DNA of 64,000 nt from assembly GCA_965263045.1 (NCBI GenBank), contig CBDHGK010000041.1:4340001-4404000 (forward strand), given 5' to 3'. Source of the stretch: G963664115 sp965263045. GTDB taxonomy: Bacteria; Acidobacteriota; Terriglobia; 20CM-2-55-15. The position numbers were made by a program, and so were the translations under genes. The notes under the pieces were generated by a model. It was not told the origin of the DNA, did no database searches, and was given only the letters and a program-made list of their open reading frames with translations. This document shows, one piece after another, positions 9,604-18,893 of the stretch. The first letter of the stretch is position 1; the number at the start of each line of letters is the position of its first letter.

Positions 9604-11340
9604 CCCGCATAAATCACCAGATGGACCAGAAAAGGCCGCCCTGTTTGGCATAAAGCGTTTGTCGAAGACGTTTTAGCAACCAAACAAAGGCGGCCCTTAT
9701 GACGACAGAGTGTAACCAAACGACGTTCGAATTTCACGGACTTAATCAACGAAAAGTGAAGGCTCGATTCGACGGAGGGAAGATCACATCCGACGCGGGT
9801 GTCCTGCTGTTGAGGGAAGTCGAAAAACGAACCGGACTGGTCGGGGGACTTGCCGAATGTTTCGCCGATCATCGGGACCCGCGATTGATCGAGCACACGG
9901 TGAAGGAATTGATTGGGCAACGGGTGTATGGCCTGTGTCTGGGATATGAAGACCTGAACGATCACGACCAACTACGCACCGATCCGATGCTCGCCGTGGC
10001 CATCGATAAGGCCGATCCGCTGGGAGGCAACCGGCGGCAAGCCAGCGACCGGGGAAAGGCGCTGGCGGGCAAGTGCACGCTGAATCGGCTGGAGTTGACC
10101 GGTGCCGAAGTGGGGGCGGAGGAACGATACAAGAAAATTGCGATGGATGCCGACCAGATTGACCGCTGGATGGTCGATGCATTCATCGCAGCCTATGAAT
10201 CGGCGCCTGAAGAAATCATTCTGGACCTCGATGCCACCGACGATCCGATCCACGGGCAACAGGAGGGACGATTCTTTCATGGCTATTACGGCAACTACTG
10301 TTATTTGCCGTTGTATATCTTCTCGGGTGAGCATCTGCTGTGCGCCCGATTGCGACGCTCCAACATCGATGGCGCGGCCGGATCGGTTGAGGAGCTGACC
10401 CGCATCATCGGACAGATCCGGAAGAGCTGGCCGGATGTGTCGATCATCGTCCGTGGCGACTCGGGTTTTTGCAGAGATGATTTATTGACCTGGTGTGAAT
10501 CCCATCAGGTGGATTACGTGGTGGGATTGGCCAAGAACGAGCGACTCCAGGAGGTCATCGCTGAATCCATGGCTCAGGCGAAATCGGAGTTTGAATCCAC
10601 CGGTAAATCGGCACGGATATTTAAGGACTTCCGCTATCGCACACGAGACAGTTGGAGCCAGCAACGGCGCGTCGTGGGCAAGGCCGAGGTTCTGGCCAAG
10701 GGCGCCAATCCCCGATTCATCGTCACCTCCCTCACACCGCAACGTTGGGAGGCCCGTGCGCTATATGAAGATCTCTACTGTGCGCGCGGCGACATGGAGA
10801 ACCGGATCAAAGAGCAACAACTGGATCTGTTTGCCGACCGCACCAGCGCGGCCACCATGCGCGCCAATCAACTCCGACTGTATCTGTCTTCGGCCGCCTA
10901 CATGATCATGCAGGCCCTGCGTCGACTCGGGCTCCAGGGCACCGAACTGGCGCGCGCTCAATGCGGCACGATCCGGCTGAAGCTGCTCAAGATCGGTGCC
11001 CGAATCCGGTTCACGGTCCGAAACGTCTGGGTGTCGATGGCTGAAGCCTGTCCTTACGCCGAGGTCTATGCCGCCGTTGTCCGCAACCTACAAACAATGC
11101 CACTGCGATGCTGACACCGACGCTGCGGCTTCGTCCCTGAAATCGATTCGCTTACCCAGTCCGAGCCGAGGTGTGTCTGATCGCGATCGTCAACGCTCTA
11201 TTGAGCACGAAAATCCGCTTCTCACATCGCCAAAAACTCGTCAATTCACCCTGAGACGCTCCCCCCACACCATCTCGCGCCCACCCAGGGTTCTTTTACG
11301 CAAAATCGCAATCACGCGTCGATTGGTGATCTATGCGGGC
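9604..11340 (+). mobile_element. IS1380-family element nested at IS1182 end
   Basis: A 1737-bp element with terminal inverted repeats CCCGCATARATCACCA, flanked by CTAG on both sides (9600-9603 and 11341-11344). The right CTAG is also the left target copy of the IS1182 element, so this element inserted after the IS1182, into the CTAG at its boundary. Confidence 0.88.
9699..11114 (+). CDS. IS1380-family transposase
   Basis: A 471-aa DDE transposase with the IS1380 N-terminal block (KITSDAGVLLLREVE), the VYGLCLGYEDLNDHDQLR segment, and acidic residues in LDLDATDDP, RGDSGF and RGDMENRIKEQQ. The gene is intact. Its first 25 codons match the decayed remnant near 62.1 kb. Confidence 0.92.
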   Translation: MTTECNQTTFEFHGLNQRKVKARFDGGKITSDAGVLLLREVEKRTGLVGGLAECFADHRDPRLIEHTVKELIGQRVYGLCLGYEDLNDHDQLRTDPMLAVAIDKADPLGGNRRQASDRGKALAGKCTLNRLELTGAEVGAEERYKKIAMDADQIDRWMVDAFIAAYESAPEEIILDLDATDDPIHGQQEGRFFHGYYGNYCYLPLYIFSGEHLLCARLRRSNIDGAAGSVEELTRIIGQIRKSWPDVSIIVRGDSGFCRDDLLTWCESHQVDYVVGLAKNERLQEVIAESMAQAKSEFESTGKSARIFKDFRYRTRDSWSQQRRVVGKAEVLAKGANPRFIVTSLTPQRWEARALYEDLYCARGDMENRIKEQQLDLFADRTSAATMRANQLRLYLSSAAYMIMQALRRLGLQGTELARAQCGTIRLKLLKIGARIRFTVRNVWVSMAEACPYAEVYAAVVRNLQTMPLRC

Positions 11341-11344
11341 TAGG

Positions 11345-12886
11345 AGTCTGCGCGGCAGAGGCTGAATAACTCGGATTTGTGACGATTCGAGAGCGTCTTT
11401 GTAGGAGAGCCGCCCGATTTTCCCAACATGGGCAGCTCCGAGCTGTGGGGACTCGATCCGTTGGTCCTGTGGAGAGCGTTATGGGTCCCGGTGATGCGGA
11501 TTAAGCCCATTCGATCTTCCCGTTCATCCGTCGTAAGTTCACTGCCAGAGCCACCAGGCTCCATTCACAGGTGACGTTGTCCAAGCCTCGCAAACTGAAC
11601 TGTCGGAATCCCAGCACCGACTTGATCCACCCGAACGGCGGCTCACCGATGTGCTTTCTGGCCCGGTAGCGATCACGCCCCGTCTGGCTTTTCATCTTTC
11701 GGACCATGCGGCCCAGGGCCGTGCTTTCGGGTTGGAGTGGGGCCGTGGCGAGATCTTTCTCACGACCCATCGGAACGTACCCATCTATTTGACGTTGTTC
11801 CAGCATTCGCAGATTCGACTCGGATCGGTATCCAGCATCCGCGAGCACCCGGTCTGGACGCTCCGACAGATTCGTGTTCAACTCATCCAGAGTCGGTCCC
11901 AACTGCCCGGTATCTGAAGCATTGTTGCTCACCGTTGTGGCGACGATGATTCGGGCCTCCGCGTCCACGACCGCCTGCGCGTTGTAGCATTGTTGGAACC
12001 CGTCGGCCGAGGTCTTCATGATCCGGCTTTCCGGGTCGGTGAAATTGTCTTGGGCCTTCCCCTTGGGTTCACCCCTCGGGCGTTTGAATGGTTTGCCCTT
12101 CTTTCCGCTTCCCGGTTTGTCGTCTCCAGGCTTCCTTTCCGCTTCCTGGTCTGCCGCCATCTGACGTTCTTCGAGTCGCTTCATCGCCGTCTGGATTGTG
12201 GCCAGCCGCTTCGTGCGGGTCGCCAACCCGTCGGGCAGTTCGTCACCGCGCCGGTCCTTGCCGTAACGTTGGTCTTCTTCCTCATCGGTCGCCGTGGCCC
12301 GGTTCAACAGATCCCGAATCTGTTCGCCCAATTCGGTCTCCTGCTTTCTCATGCGTTCATAGCTCATCGCTTTGCGTTTGCTCGCATTGGCTCGCATCTT
12401 CGTCCCGTCCACCGCCACCGTTCCCATCTTCACCAGCCCGGCTTCCCGCCCCATCCTCACCACTTGCACAAATAAGTTCCCGAACTCTTCAAGATGCAGT
12501 TTTCGAAAATCCGAGATCGTTCGGTGCGCGGGAAAGTTCTCCGCTCCCAACATCCGGAACGCCACATCTTCGGTCATCTTCGCTGCAATCTTCCGTGACG
12601 AAAACACTCCCGTCGCGTACCCGTAGATCATCACCTTCACCATCATCCGCGGATCGAAGGCCTGATTGCCCGGCCCGTCCGTTCCATACCTCTGTTCGAA
12701 CGCGCTCAAATCCATCGCATCCACGGCGTCCGATATGAAGTACGACAGGTGATCTTCAGCCAGCCAATCTCTCAATGATGGAGGCATCAGCAGGCTCTGT
12801 TCTGGAATATACGTTCGGTAAGTTCGTGGCATGTCCTATCTTCGATCCTTTTCTGCCCATTTCTGGTCCTTCTGCCGCGCAGACTC
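11345..12886 (-). mobile_element. IS1182-family element
   Basis: A 1542-bp element with perfect 16-bp terminal inverted repeats, GAGTCTGCGCGGCAGA, and CTAG target copies at 11341-11344 and 12887-12890. It carries one intact transposase gene on the minus strand. Its termini resemble those of the MITE at 42926-43035. Confidence 0.88.
11501..12832 (-). CDS. IS1182-family transposase
   Basis: A 443-aa protein with the DUF772-type N-terminal domain (FDPRMMVKVMIYGYATG, AHRTISDFRKLH) and a DDE domain with VDGTKMRANAS, a charged linker, DAGYRSE and the C-terminal GWIKSVLGFRQFSLRG block. Full length with no visible lesion. Confidence 0.92.
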   Translation of the reverse strand: MPRTYRTYIPEQSLLMPPSLRDWLAEDHLSYFISDAVDAMDLSAFEQRYGTDGPGNQAFDPRMMVKVMIYGYATGVFSSRKIAAKMTEDVAFRMLGAENFPAHRTISDFRKLHLEEFGNLFVQVVRMGREAGLVKMGTVAVDGTKMRANASKRKAMSYERMRKQETELGEQIRDLLNRATATDEEEDQRYGKDRRGDELPDGLATRTKRLATIQTAMKRLEERQMAADQEAERKPGDDKPGSGKKGKPFKRPRGEPKGKAQDNFTDPESRIMKTSADGFQQCYNAQAVVDAEARIIVATTVSNNASDTGQLGPTLDELNTNLSERPDRVLADAGYRSESNLRMLEQRQIDGYVPMGREKDLATAPLQPESTALGRMVRKMKSQTGRDRYRARKHIGEPPFGWIKSVLGFRQFSLRGLDNVTCEWSLVALAVNLRRMNGKIEWA

Positions 12887-12919
12887 CTAGGTTCATATTG
12901 CCAGAAAGCTCCAATTACG

Positions 12920-13275
12920 AAATGTCTCTGTGATGGGGAAGCTTACGAGATCATCGGCTCACTGGGTATTGGCGGGACGGGTGAGGCCTGCCAGGCCACC
13001 GCCACGAACCAGAATCGTCAACTTGCAATCAAGGTGCTTTCCGCGGAGTCCACCAGTGACATTGAATGTCTGGTCCGTTTTGAGCGCGAAGCCAAGACCC
13101 TGGCATCGCTCAGCTACCTAACATCGCATCGATACACGGTTTTGAGAAGTCCGCCGACGCTCACACCCTCGTTGTGGAGCGAGTCGCGGGACAGACCCTC
13201 GCCGACCGTAATTCCCAAGAGCCGATTCCCGTTGATGAAGCCCTACCGATAGCCGAACGGATCGCCGATGGGTCG
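12920..13275 (+). pseudogene. Ser/Thr protein kinase, N-lobe remnant
   Basis: A PknB-type kinase start is readable: a glycine loop (IGSLGIGGTGE), the VAIK-like lysine (LAIKVLS) and the RFEREAKTLASLS helix. A frameshift near 13117 then moves the frame to NIASIHGFEKSADAHTLVVERVAGQTLADR, which matches the end of the N-lobe and the hinge. The frame ends near 13275 and the catalytic loop is absent. This is one of three kinase starts in the window, all broken. Confidence 0.8.
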
Positions 13276-13352
13276 CTTTTGCTTCCGATCGTGCAGAATA
13301 CCTCGAGCTATATGTAGAATTAGATTCGATGAACTGAAGGGTGAACGAAACT

Positions 13353-14972
13353 ATGGCCAGAAAAGAACGCGTTTGTGTTATCGGAGCGGGCCTGTCGGGC
13401 CTCATTGCACTGAAGGAGTTGCTTGAGAAAGGACATGACGTCACTTGCTATGAAAGGGAACTTCGCGAGGGGGGAGTCTTTAACTTTCCAGCGGGTGTGG
13501 CTTACGACACAATGCGTCTTACCGTCTCGCAGCACTTCATGTGCTTCACTCCGATGCCCGCGCCCCCGCAGGAAAAGCGAGAGCTCTGGACGCGGACACG
13601 GTACGCCCAGTATTTGCAGTCCTTCGCAGAAAAATTTGACCTTTATAGATACATTCAATTTAGTACCGAGGTAGAGGGAATCGAACTCTGTCAGGAAGGC
13701 CAGGTCCGGGTTACTTGTCGTCATAACGCCGAGAGTCGCGACCGGAAGTTTGACGCAGTCGCGATCTGTCAGGGTGCGTTTCGCGCAGACGGTCCGCGAA
13801 CGCCAAACGTCGATGGTCTGGATGACTTTCCTGGAACAGTGGTTCACAGCGGAACTTACAACGACCCGGTGTCCTTTAAGAGTATGCGCGTATTGTGCGT
13901 GGGAATGGGCGAAACGGCCGCAGATATTACCCTGCAGATTTCTGAAGTAGCGGCGAGCTGCACACTAAGTATGCGGTCCTTTCCCGAAATAATAAAAAGA
14001 TACCGGGGTCCTGGCCAACGCACCACCGACGTCGACTCTACGCGACTCTTTCACTGGATGTCGCTGGAACAGCGCAGCGATTTCTACGCCTTCAAACGGA
14101 AGTTCAGGGATACGAGGAAGCTTAGCGATCACGATCGGTTGGTTTACGAATGGAATCGAAAATCAGGGGGACGTCGGTCCCTCCAAAAAAACGACGATTT
14201 TGTAGACAACGTCATCAATGGACGAATTCAGGTGCTTGCTCCGTCCGAGCTCAGATCTATTGAAGGCGATATGGTGATCTTTGATGACCACTCAAGATTG
14301 GAAGTGGACGCGATCGTATTCTGCACAGGATACGAAGAGAGCTCCATTCCCAACAAGTGGATCAAGGATGTTGAGATCTCTGATGTGCGTCAGTTGTACA
14401 AGCATGCATTCGATACAGACCTGGGAAGGCAGGTTGCTTTTTTTGGTTGGGCACGACCTCGGCAGGGAGGGTTCCCGGTACTCTCTGAATTGTTAGCCAG
14501 GTATTTCGCACTACTGTGCAGCGGAGAGCGCGAGCTGCCTGCGACAAGCGAAATGAAACGTGTCATTGCTGAAGATTGTGCGCGCGAGGAGGAGTGGTTC
14601 GCCAATTCGAAATCGACGCGTACTCTAGTTCACTACACACGCTATTCAGATGATCTTGCCGAACTGGTTGGATGCCTTCCCAACCTGGAAGAATATCTGA
14701 ATGATCCAGAGCTGCTCACACACCTGATTTGTTCGTCAAACATTGGACTGAGCTATCGGTTACAGGGCCCAGACGCCTTCCCGAAGATAGCTAGGGACTC
14801 TTGCGTGTCGGCGCCCATCGCTGATCCGTATGCAGCTATCGATCAGTTCTTGGACTTCTCGCTCAGACAGAGACTGAATCTGGACCTGGCAAAGCGGGTC
14901 GCTGAGATCATTCGCACATATCTGACCACACACACGACGGACATGCCTTCGACGGAAACCTGGGGAAGCTGA
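13353..14972 (+). CDS. Flavin-containing monooxygenase
   Basis: A 539-aa class B flavoprotein monooxygenase. The FAD motif GAGLSG is at residues 11-16, the fingerprint FPGTVVHSGTY has the FxGxxxHxxxY form, the NADPH motif is VGMGETAADI, and the distal FCTGY motif is present. Such enzymes oxygenate N or S atoms or do Baeyer-Villiger chemistry; the substrate cannot be told. ATG 13353 is preferred (AAGG 14-17 nt upstream); a GTG at 13341 is an alternative. The gene stands alone between a kinase remnant and a repeat, and its AT content is higher than that of the neighbouring TonB gene, which hints at separate origin. Confidence 0.88.
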   Translation: MARKERVCVIGAGLSGLIALKELLEKGHDVTCYERELREGGVFNFPAGVAYDTMRLTVSQHFMCFTPMPAPPQEKRELWTRTRYAQYLQSFAEKFDLYRYIQFSTEVEGIELCQEGQVRVTCRHNAESRDRKFDAVAICQGAFRADGPRTPNVDGLDDFPGTVVHSGTYNDPVSFKSMRVLCVGMGETAADITLQISEVAASCTLSMRSFPEIIKRYRGPGQRTTDVDSTRLFHWMSLEQRSDFYAFKRKFRDTRKLSDHDRLVYEWNRKSGGRRSLQKNDDFVDNVINGRIQVLAPSELRSIEGDMVIFDDHSRLEVDAIVFCTGYEESSIPNKWIKDVEISDVRQLYKHAFDTDLGRQVAFFGWARPRQGGFPVLSELLARYFALLCSGERELPATSEMKRVIAEDCAREEEWFANSKSTRTLVHYTRYSDDLAELVGCLPNLEEYLNDPELLTHLICSSNIGLSYRLQGPDAFPKIARDSCVSAPIADPYAAIDQFLDFSLRQRLNLDLAKRVAEIIRTYLTTHTTDMPSTETWGS

Positions 14973-15141
14973 GACTGGCCGGCCGCATGCCTGCCCGTAC
15001 CGGATATGAGCCTTGCCGCTGCCTATCAGCCGCGCCATCCGGATGAGCGCCGTAGCACCGTTTCCATCTGGGCCCGCACTTCTCACAGGTTGTCTGCTCC
15101 AGCGCCGGATCCATCCGCCAGTGCTCGGTTGCGCTGGGCCA

Positions 15142-15244
15142 GGCTCCTCGACGTACTGTAGGGTACGCCTCCGTCGCCTGCCCGGCGCGCGCCTTGCCCT
15201 GACGGCGCCTCCGACGCTTCGCGACGAAATCCCGTGAGAAATGC
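15142..15244 (-). repeat. Dispersed 104-bp GC-rich repeat, copy 2
   Basis: Inverted copy of the repeat at 9140-9243. It ends next to an integrase remnant, again at a junction of unrelated segments. Sequence 14973-15141 before it has no assignable gene. Confidence 0.75.
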
Positions 15245-15349
15245 GATTGCGCGACACCGGATAGTCTGACGCGACACAGCTTTCAACACGGGGTGGTGTC
15301 GACCCACTCTGGTCTCGTGATGGGGAAAGGCTGTCTTACCGGGAAGGCA

Positions 15350-15453
15350 ACCGCTTTCGTGAAGGGTTTGAGTACAGCTGATGTCGCTTGTTTCAGGTCG
15401 GGCCGGGCGAGCAATCGTTTTGGTGGATTCCTTTTCTTTCGAGGTTCTGACAT
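15350..15453 (-). pseudogene. Integrase N-terminal remnant
   Basis: From ATG 15453 the frame starts MSEPRKKRNPPKRLLARPDL and continues with SAVL, which resembles the N-terminus of a family of tyrosine recombinases in which a basic stretch precedes the core-binding domain. The similarity ends after about 35 codons. No catalytic domain is present. Family assignment is from memory of the motif and is tentative. Confidence 0.35.
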
Positions 15454-15547
15454 TTGCCGACGGCCTCCTGAACTGTCGCCGGTAACAATGTATCCAGGGT
15501 CTCCCCTTCGGCGTGATTGACGACGCAGACAATCTGGTGTGGCGCTG

Positions 15548-17701
15548 TCAAAAACTCAGGCGGATGCCTCCGTTGATCGCCCGTCCTTCCAGCGGCGCCC
15601 AGGCGTCGACTGTCCAACGTCCGTCAAAGTTGCGCTGTGGTCTTACGAGCGGTTCGTATCGGGTTTGTCGGGTATTCCCGAGGTTCTCGCCATTAACGAA
15701 CAAGCGGAATCGACCAATGCGCTGTTCCGCCAGAATGCCAAACACCCAATAAGGCTCGGCCTCCGTCCGGTAAGGGTTATCGTCGAGACGCTGGCTTCCT
15801 GTGTAGAACATCTCGAAGCCAATACGGGAGCGGCCTTCCCGCTCCCAAACGCCAACGAATCCGGACGCGTGGCGGGGCGTAAGGGCCACTGTTTCCCGGC
15901 CGTCGATTCCCAGTTCGGTGGAACGCAGGAACGTATGCGTGAGGGTTGCCGCGAAGTCTCCCCGACGCCACCGTGTCAGCAGTTCAACCCCTGCCGTGTG
16001 GACGTTTCCTTCGGAGTTGACGATTTCCAGCCTACCCGAAGAACCTGGCCGTGCCGCGCGCAGTTCGATCGGATTGCTGATCGAAGATCCAAATATCGTG
16101 CCGGTCAGTTCGATCAGAGGTGTGCTCCATCCGATGTCCGCCGAAATGCTCCATGCGCGCTCGGCTTCCAGGTCGGTCAGAGGCGCCAAATCGGAAAGGC
16201 CCACAGCTTCGGTTTCTTCGGTGAAAGGCGTCGGGGCAAAGACCCCTGTGCCCCCCGATAGCCTCGCTGTGAACGCGTTTGGAAGGCGAAATAGCGCAGA
16301 GATGCGTGGGTTGAAGAACGTTCCGTAGTCACTATGAACGTCCAGCCGGGCACTCCCGGACAACGTGGTCCGAGAACCGACCGTGTAGTCATCCTGTACG
16401 AAGACCGCCGGGACAGTGTAGGTGTAGTCAAACCGGTCGATGTCCCGTCCCCGGTAGGAGTCGGTCTGAAGCGCCGTGCCAACGAGCCACGCATGCGCTC
16501 CTTGCTCGCCCATGATCGATGCCTCGCCGAACCATGTCTGATGCCGATCCCGTTCAGTCCGCTGACCGAACTGATGACTGTGCCATTGCGTCACTGTGGA
16601 TGCCCGAAGGGACAGAACGCGGGTTCCGATGAGAAATCGCCCTACGAGTCCGGCATCCAGGCGTTCGCTTGTGAGTTCTTCCTGAAACGGCTGACCGTCG
16701 GGTAGGGATGCGCCTCGAATCGTCCCGCCCTCGCGGTCTTCGGCCATCACACCCAGAGTCGCAAAAACGGAGTTTCCGTCCTGGTCTTCCCACACGAAGC
16801 GCGGCCGAAGAACACCCCTGCGGAAACCCGGCAAATCGGCCCAGCCATCATTGTCCACGTCGGCGGTTTCCTGAAGATGTGCTCCGCCGATAAGGCTGTA
16901 GCCCCACCGGTTCGTTCCCGGCTCGGCCAGCCAGAAGACAGCATCACTGCCGTTCAGCGAAGTGCGGTTCAGCAGCAGTTCCCGCTCCCGCTCCGCCGGG
17001 CGGCGGGAGACAAGGTTGATCACCCCTCCCAATGCCGAAGATCCGTAAAGTGCGGAACCGACACCTTTGATCACCTCCACTTGACCCAGGTCGAGGGGCG
17101 GAATCTGAAGCAGTCCGATCGCTCCGGTCTGTCCGCCATACAGGGGCAGACCGTCCGCGAGCAGCTGAGTGTATCTTCCCCGGAGTCCTTGGACCCGGAC
17201 GTTCGCCGCGCCCAGGGATGGCGATGTTACTTGCACCCGAAGTCCCGCCGTCTCGTTCAGCAGCATCGCGATGTCCCCAGGCGTCATCAGCGCCTTTTCC
17301 ACGATTTCTTCTTGCTGGATGACCTCGACACGCATCGGCGTATCTTCGATACGCCGCTCGGTTCGTGTAGCGGTGACCGTGATCTCCTGGTTGAGAATTT
17401 CGATCTGCAATTCCACCTCGATGCGTGTGCTCGAATCCATGCTGATCATTGCCATGACTGTTTGCGGCAGAAATCCAGGGCTCTCGATCGTGACCGTGAC
17501 AGGTCCGGTCGGTGGTTCGAGCACGGCTTCGCCGGATTGGTCGGTCAGGGCGCGTCGGTCGCCAGCGACCACTTCGGCAAGAGCAATCGGTTGAGCCTGA
17601 CTCTGCACGTTCACGACCAGCGTGCCTCGATTCTGTTGCGCATCGATTTTGGGAGCGGAAAACAACAAGACAAGAGTCCAGAGGCAAAACCAGAACCGCA
17701 T
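15548..17701 (-). CDS. TonB-dependent receptor
   Basis: A 717-aa outer-membrane receptor. It has a 21-residue signal peptide ending KIDAQ, a carboxypeptidase-regulatory-like beta-sandwich (about residues 25-100, TLVVNVQSQAQPIALAEVV), a plug domain (GDIAMLLNETAGLRVQ, RGLRGRYTQLLADGLPLYGG, GSSALGGVINLVSRRP) and a barrel ending in the aromatic C-terminal residue Phe. The start at 17701 has GGAGGAA upstream. The layout fits CirA/BtuB-like importers of metal complexes or cofactors. A small Cys-containing secreted protein lies just upstream in the same direction, which suggests but does not prove a metal substrate. Confidence 0.9.
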   Translation of the reverse strand: MRFWFCLWTLVLLFSAPKIDAQQNRGTLVVNVQSQAQPIALAEVVAGDRRALTDQSGEAVLEPPTGPVTVTIESPGFLPQTVMAMISMDSSTRIEVELQIEILNQEITVTATRTERRIEDTPMRVEVIQQEEIVEKALMTPGDIAMLLNETAGLRVQVTSPSLGAANVRVQGLRGRYTQLLADGLPLYGGQTGAIGLLQIPPLDLGQVEVIKGVGSALYGSSALGGVINLVSRRPAERERELLLNRTSLNGSDAVFWLAEPGTNRWGYSLIGGAHLQETADVDNDGWADLPGFRRGVLRPRFVWEDQDGNSVFATLGVMAEDREGGTIRGASLPDGQPFQEELTSERLDAGLVGRFLIGTRVLSLRASTVTQWHSHQFGQRTERDRHQTWFGEASIMGEQGAHAWLVGTALQTDSYRGRDIDRFDYTYTVPAVFVQDDYTVGSRTTLSGSARLDVHSDYGTFFNPRISALFRLPNAFTARLSGGTGVFAPTPFTEETEAVGLSDLAPLTDLEAERAWSISADIGWSTPLIELTGTIFGSSISNPIELRAARPGSSGRLEIVNSEGNVHTAGVELLTRWRRGDFAATLTHTFLRSTELGIDGRETVALTPRHASGFVGVWEREGRSRIGFEMFYTGSQRLDDNPYRTEAEPYWVFGILAEQRIGRFRLFVNGENLGNTRQTRYEPLVRPQRNFDGRWTVDAWAPLEGRAINGGIRLSF

Positions 17702-17763
17702 GACATTCCTCCGTGGGGAGTACGCGATTAACCAGGCGAACGGGAAGTGAGGAGAGCGGTCTT

Positions 17764-18084
17764 CTAAAGCAGAAGTACCATGGATGGGTCTGCTGGGCCT
17801 ACCGGGGGCGGCGGCGCCTCGGTCCAGGGAGCGCGGAGAAAGCGGGTTGCTGGAGGCGCGGTGGCAAGCGGCGGCGGGTGCCCGAAGGATGTTGTGACGT
17901 GAGACAGCGAAGAATCTGTCGGTGCCTTTCCGTCTGCAAGAAAAGCGGTGGAAACGCAGTCGATGCACGCACCGTTTGTCTGTGAACCGTGTTCGATCGG
18001 GCGTTCAGGACAAACGACGGCGCAGGTCACGGCTATTGCGAACACTCCGGCCAGGACGAGCACCGCTGAACGCTGGACGATCAT
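17764..18084 (-). CDS. Small secreted Cys-containing protein
   Basis: About 106 residues from ATG 18084 (alternatives at 18105 and 18120; none has a strong Shine-Dalgarno site). It has an N-terminal hydrophobic segment (AVLVLAGVFAIAVTCAVVC), then CIDC, a His-containing middle and a Pro-rich tail. It ends 62 nt before the TonB receptor, so both probably form one transcript. Small proteins of this make-up precede TonB receptors for metals in several phyla; I cannot name the family. Confidence 0.5.
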   Translation of the reverse strand: MIVQRSAVLVLAGVFAIAVTCAVVCPERPIEHGSQTNGACIDCVSTAFLADGKAPTDSSLSHVTTSFGHPPPLATAPPATRFLRAPWTEAPPPPVGPADPSMVLLL

Positions 18085-18120
18085 CGCCGCGATTATAACC
18101 TGCATGCGGAGGATGACCAA

Positions 18121-18141
18121 CGCGAGTGCGAGGCACTCGCG
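18121..18141. promoter_or_regulatory. Hairpin upstream of TonB unit
   Basis: CGCGAGTGC-GAG-GCACTCGCG is a perfect 9-bp stem with a 3-nt loop just upstream of the small secreted protein gene. It has no U-run on either strand, so an operator or leader structure is likelier than a terminator. Confidence 0.4.
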
Positions 18142-18659
18142 TCGCTTCGGACCTGCATCTCCGCCGCCAAAACCGCGGGTTCGGTTTCACCCGCAGGATG
18201 TCGTCGGTTCAAGCCCGGTCGGTTCGATTTCGGAACAACGACTCGGAGGATAGATGACCGCGTCCCTGAACGCAGGAGATCCATGAGTTGGAGCCTCTTT
18301 CGACGGGTTGGAGCCTCTTTCGACCCATTTAACTCAGCGCGGCAGCGAATCTTCGGGATCGGATTGCCCCACCGTGTCAGTTCTTGCGCGATTTTGGAAG
18401 GAGCCTTCCGGGACTGACACGCACCCGCAACCTGCCGGACGCCCGGGTGGCGCAGAAGTTATTCTTGGTCAGGCGAGTGACTGGTGACTTGTAACGGAGA
18501 TATCGCCAGTGGCGTTGGGAGCGCAACGGGGCCGGATTCCAGGAGGCAACAGGTTGACCATCGGAGGTCGCGGGGACGAGGGAATGCGCCTACATTGTGA
18601 GGAGCGGATGACGACGAAGACAATGCCGTTTCGCCCCAGCCCCCCAGGGCCGATGAGGG
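18142..18659. other. Intergenic, with 18-bp tandem repeat
   Basis: No gene recognised. GTTGGAGCCTCTTTCGAC occurs twice in direct orientation (18287-18304 and 18307-18324) with a 2-bp gap. The rest has no detectable structure or coding signal. Confidence 0.5.
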
Positions 18660-18860
18660 TTGCCGGTCGCCCCAGCGGCACAGGATGCTAGCGATCCCTC
18701 GACTGTTTCTCCGGGATTTCATCGTCTGACTTTGCCGCGTGCGGATGGACCTGTAATCAACAACGCGATCCTCGTTCCGGATAGCTATTCTCCCTCGACG
18801 CCCATCCCTCTCCTTCTTACATTGCACTTCGGAGGAAACCCGACCGGCGCCCAATGCTCG
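18660..18860 (+). pseudogene. Alpha/beta-hydrolase (esterase-like) N-terminal fragment
   Basis: About 65 codons read as the start of a secreted esterase or phospholipase-like hydrolase: HRLTLPRADGPVIN, AILVPDSYSPSTPIPLLL, LHFGGNPTG. The homologous frame then stops being sensible and the nucleophile region is absent. The long plus-strand frame beyond is antisense to the next gene. Confidence 0.5.
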
Positions 18861-18893
18861 GGACAGACAGCTGTCCACCGCGGAAACAGCAGC

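Noticed and set aside
16877..17731. 284-codon plus-strand ORF
   Set aside because: Antisense to the TonB receptor, which has a clear signal peptide, plug and barrel.
1..18084. A copper-resistance island (DUF305, TonB receptor, Cys-containing small protein)
   Set aside because: The genes are 14 kb apart with unrelated DNA and IS elements between them, and no metal-specific enzyme or pump is present.
18287..18324. Possible CRISPR-like repeat
   Set aside because: Two units of 18 bp with a 2-bp gap are not a CRISPR array, and no cas genes are present.
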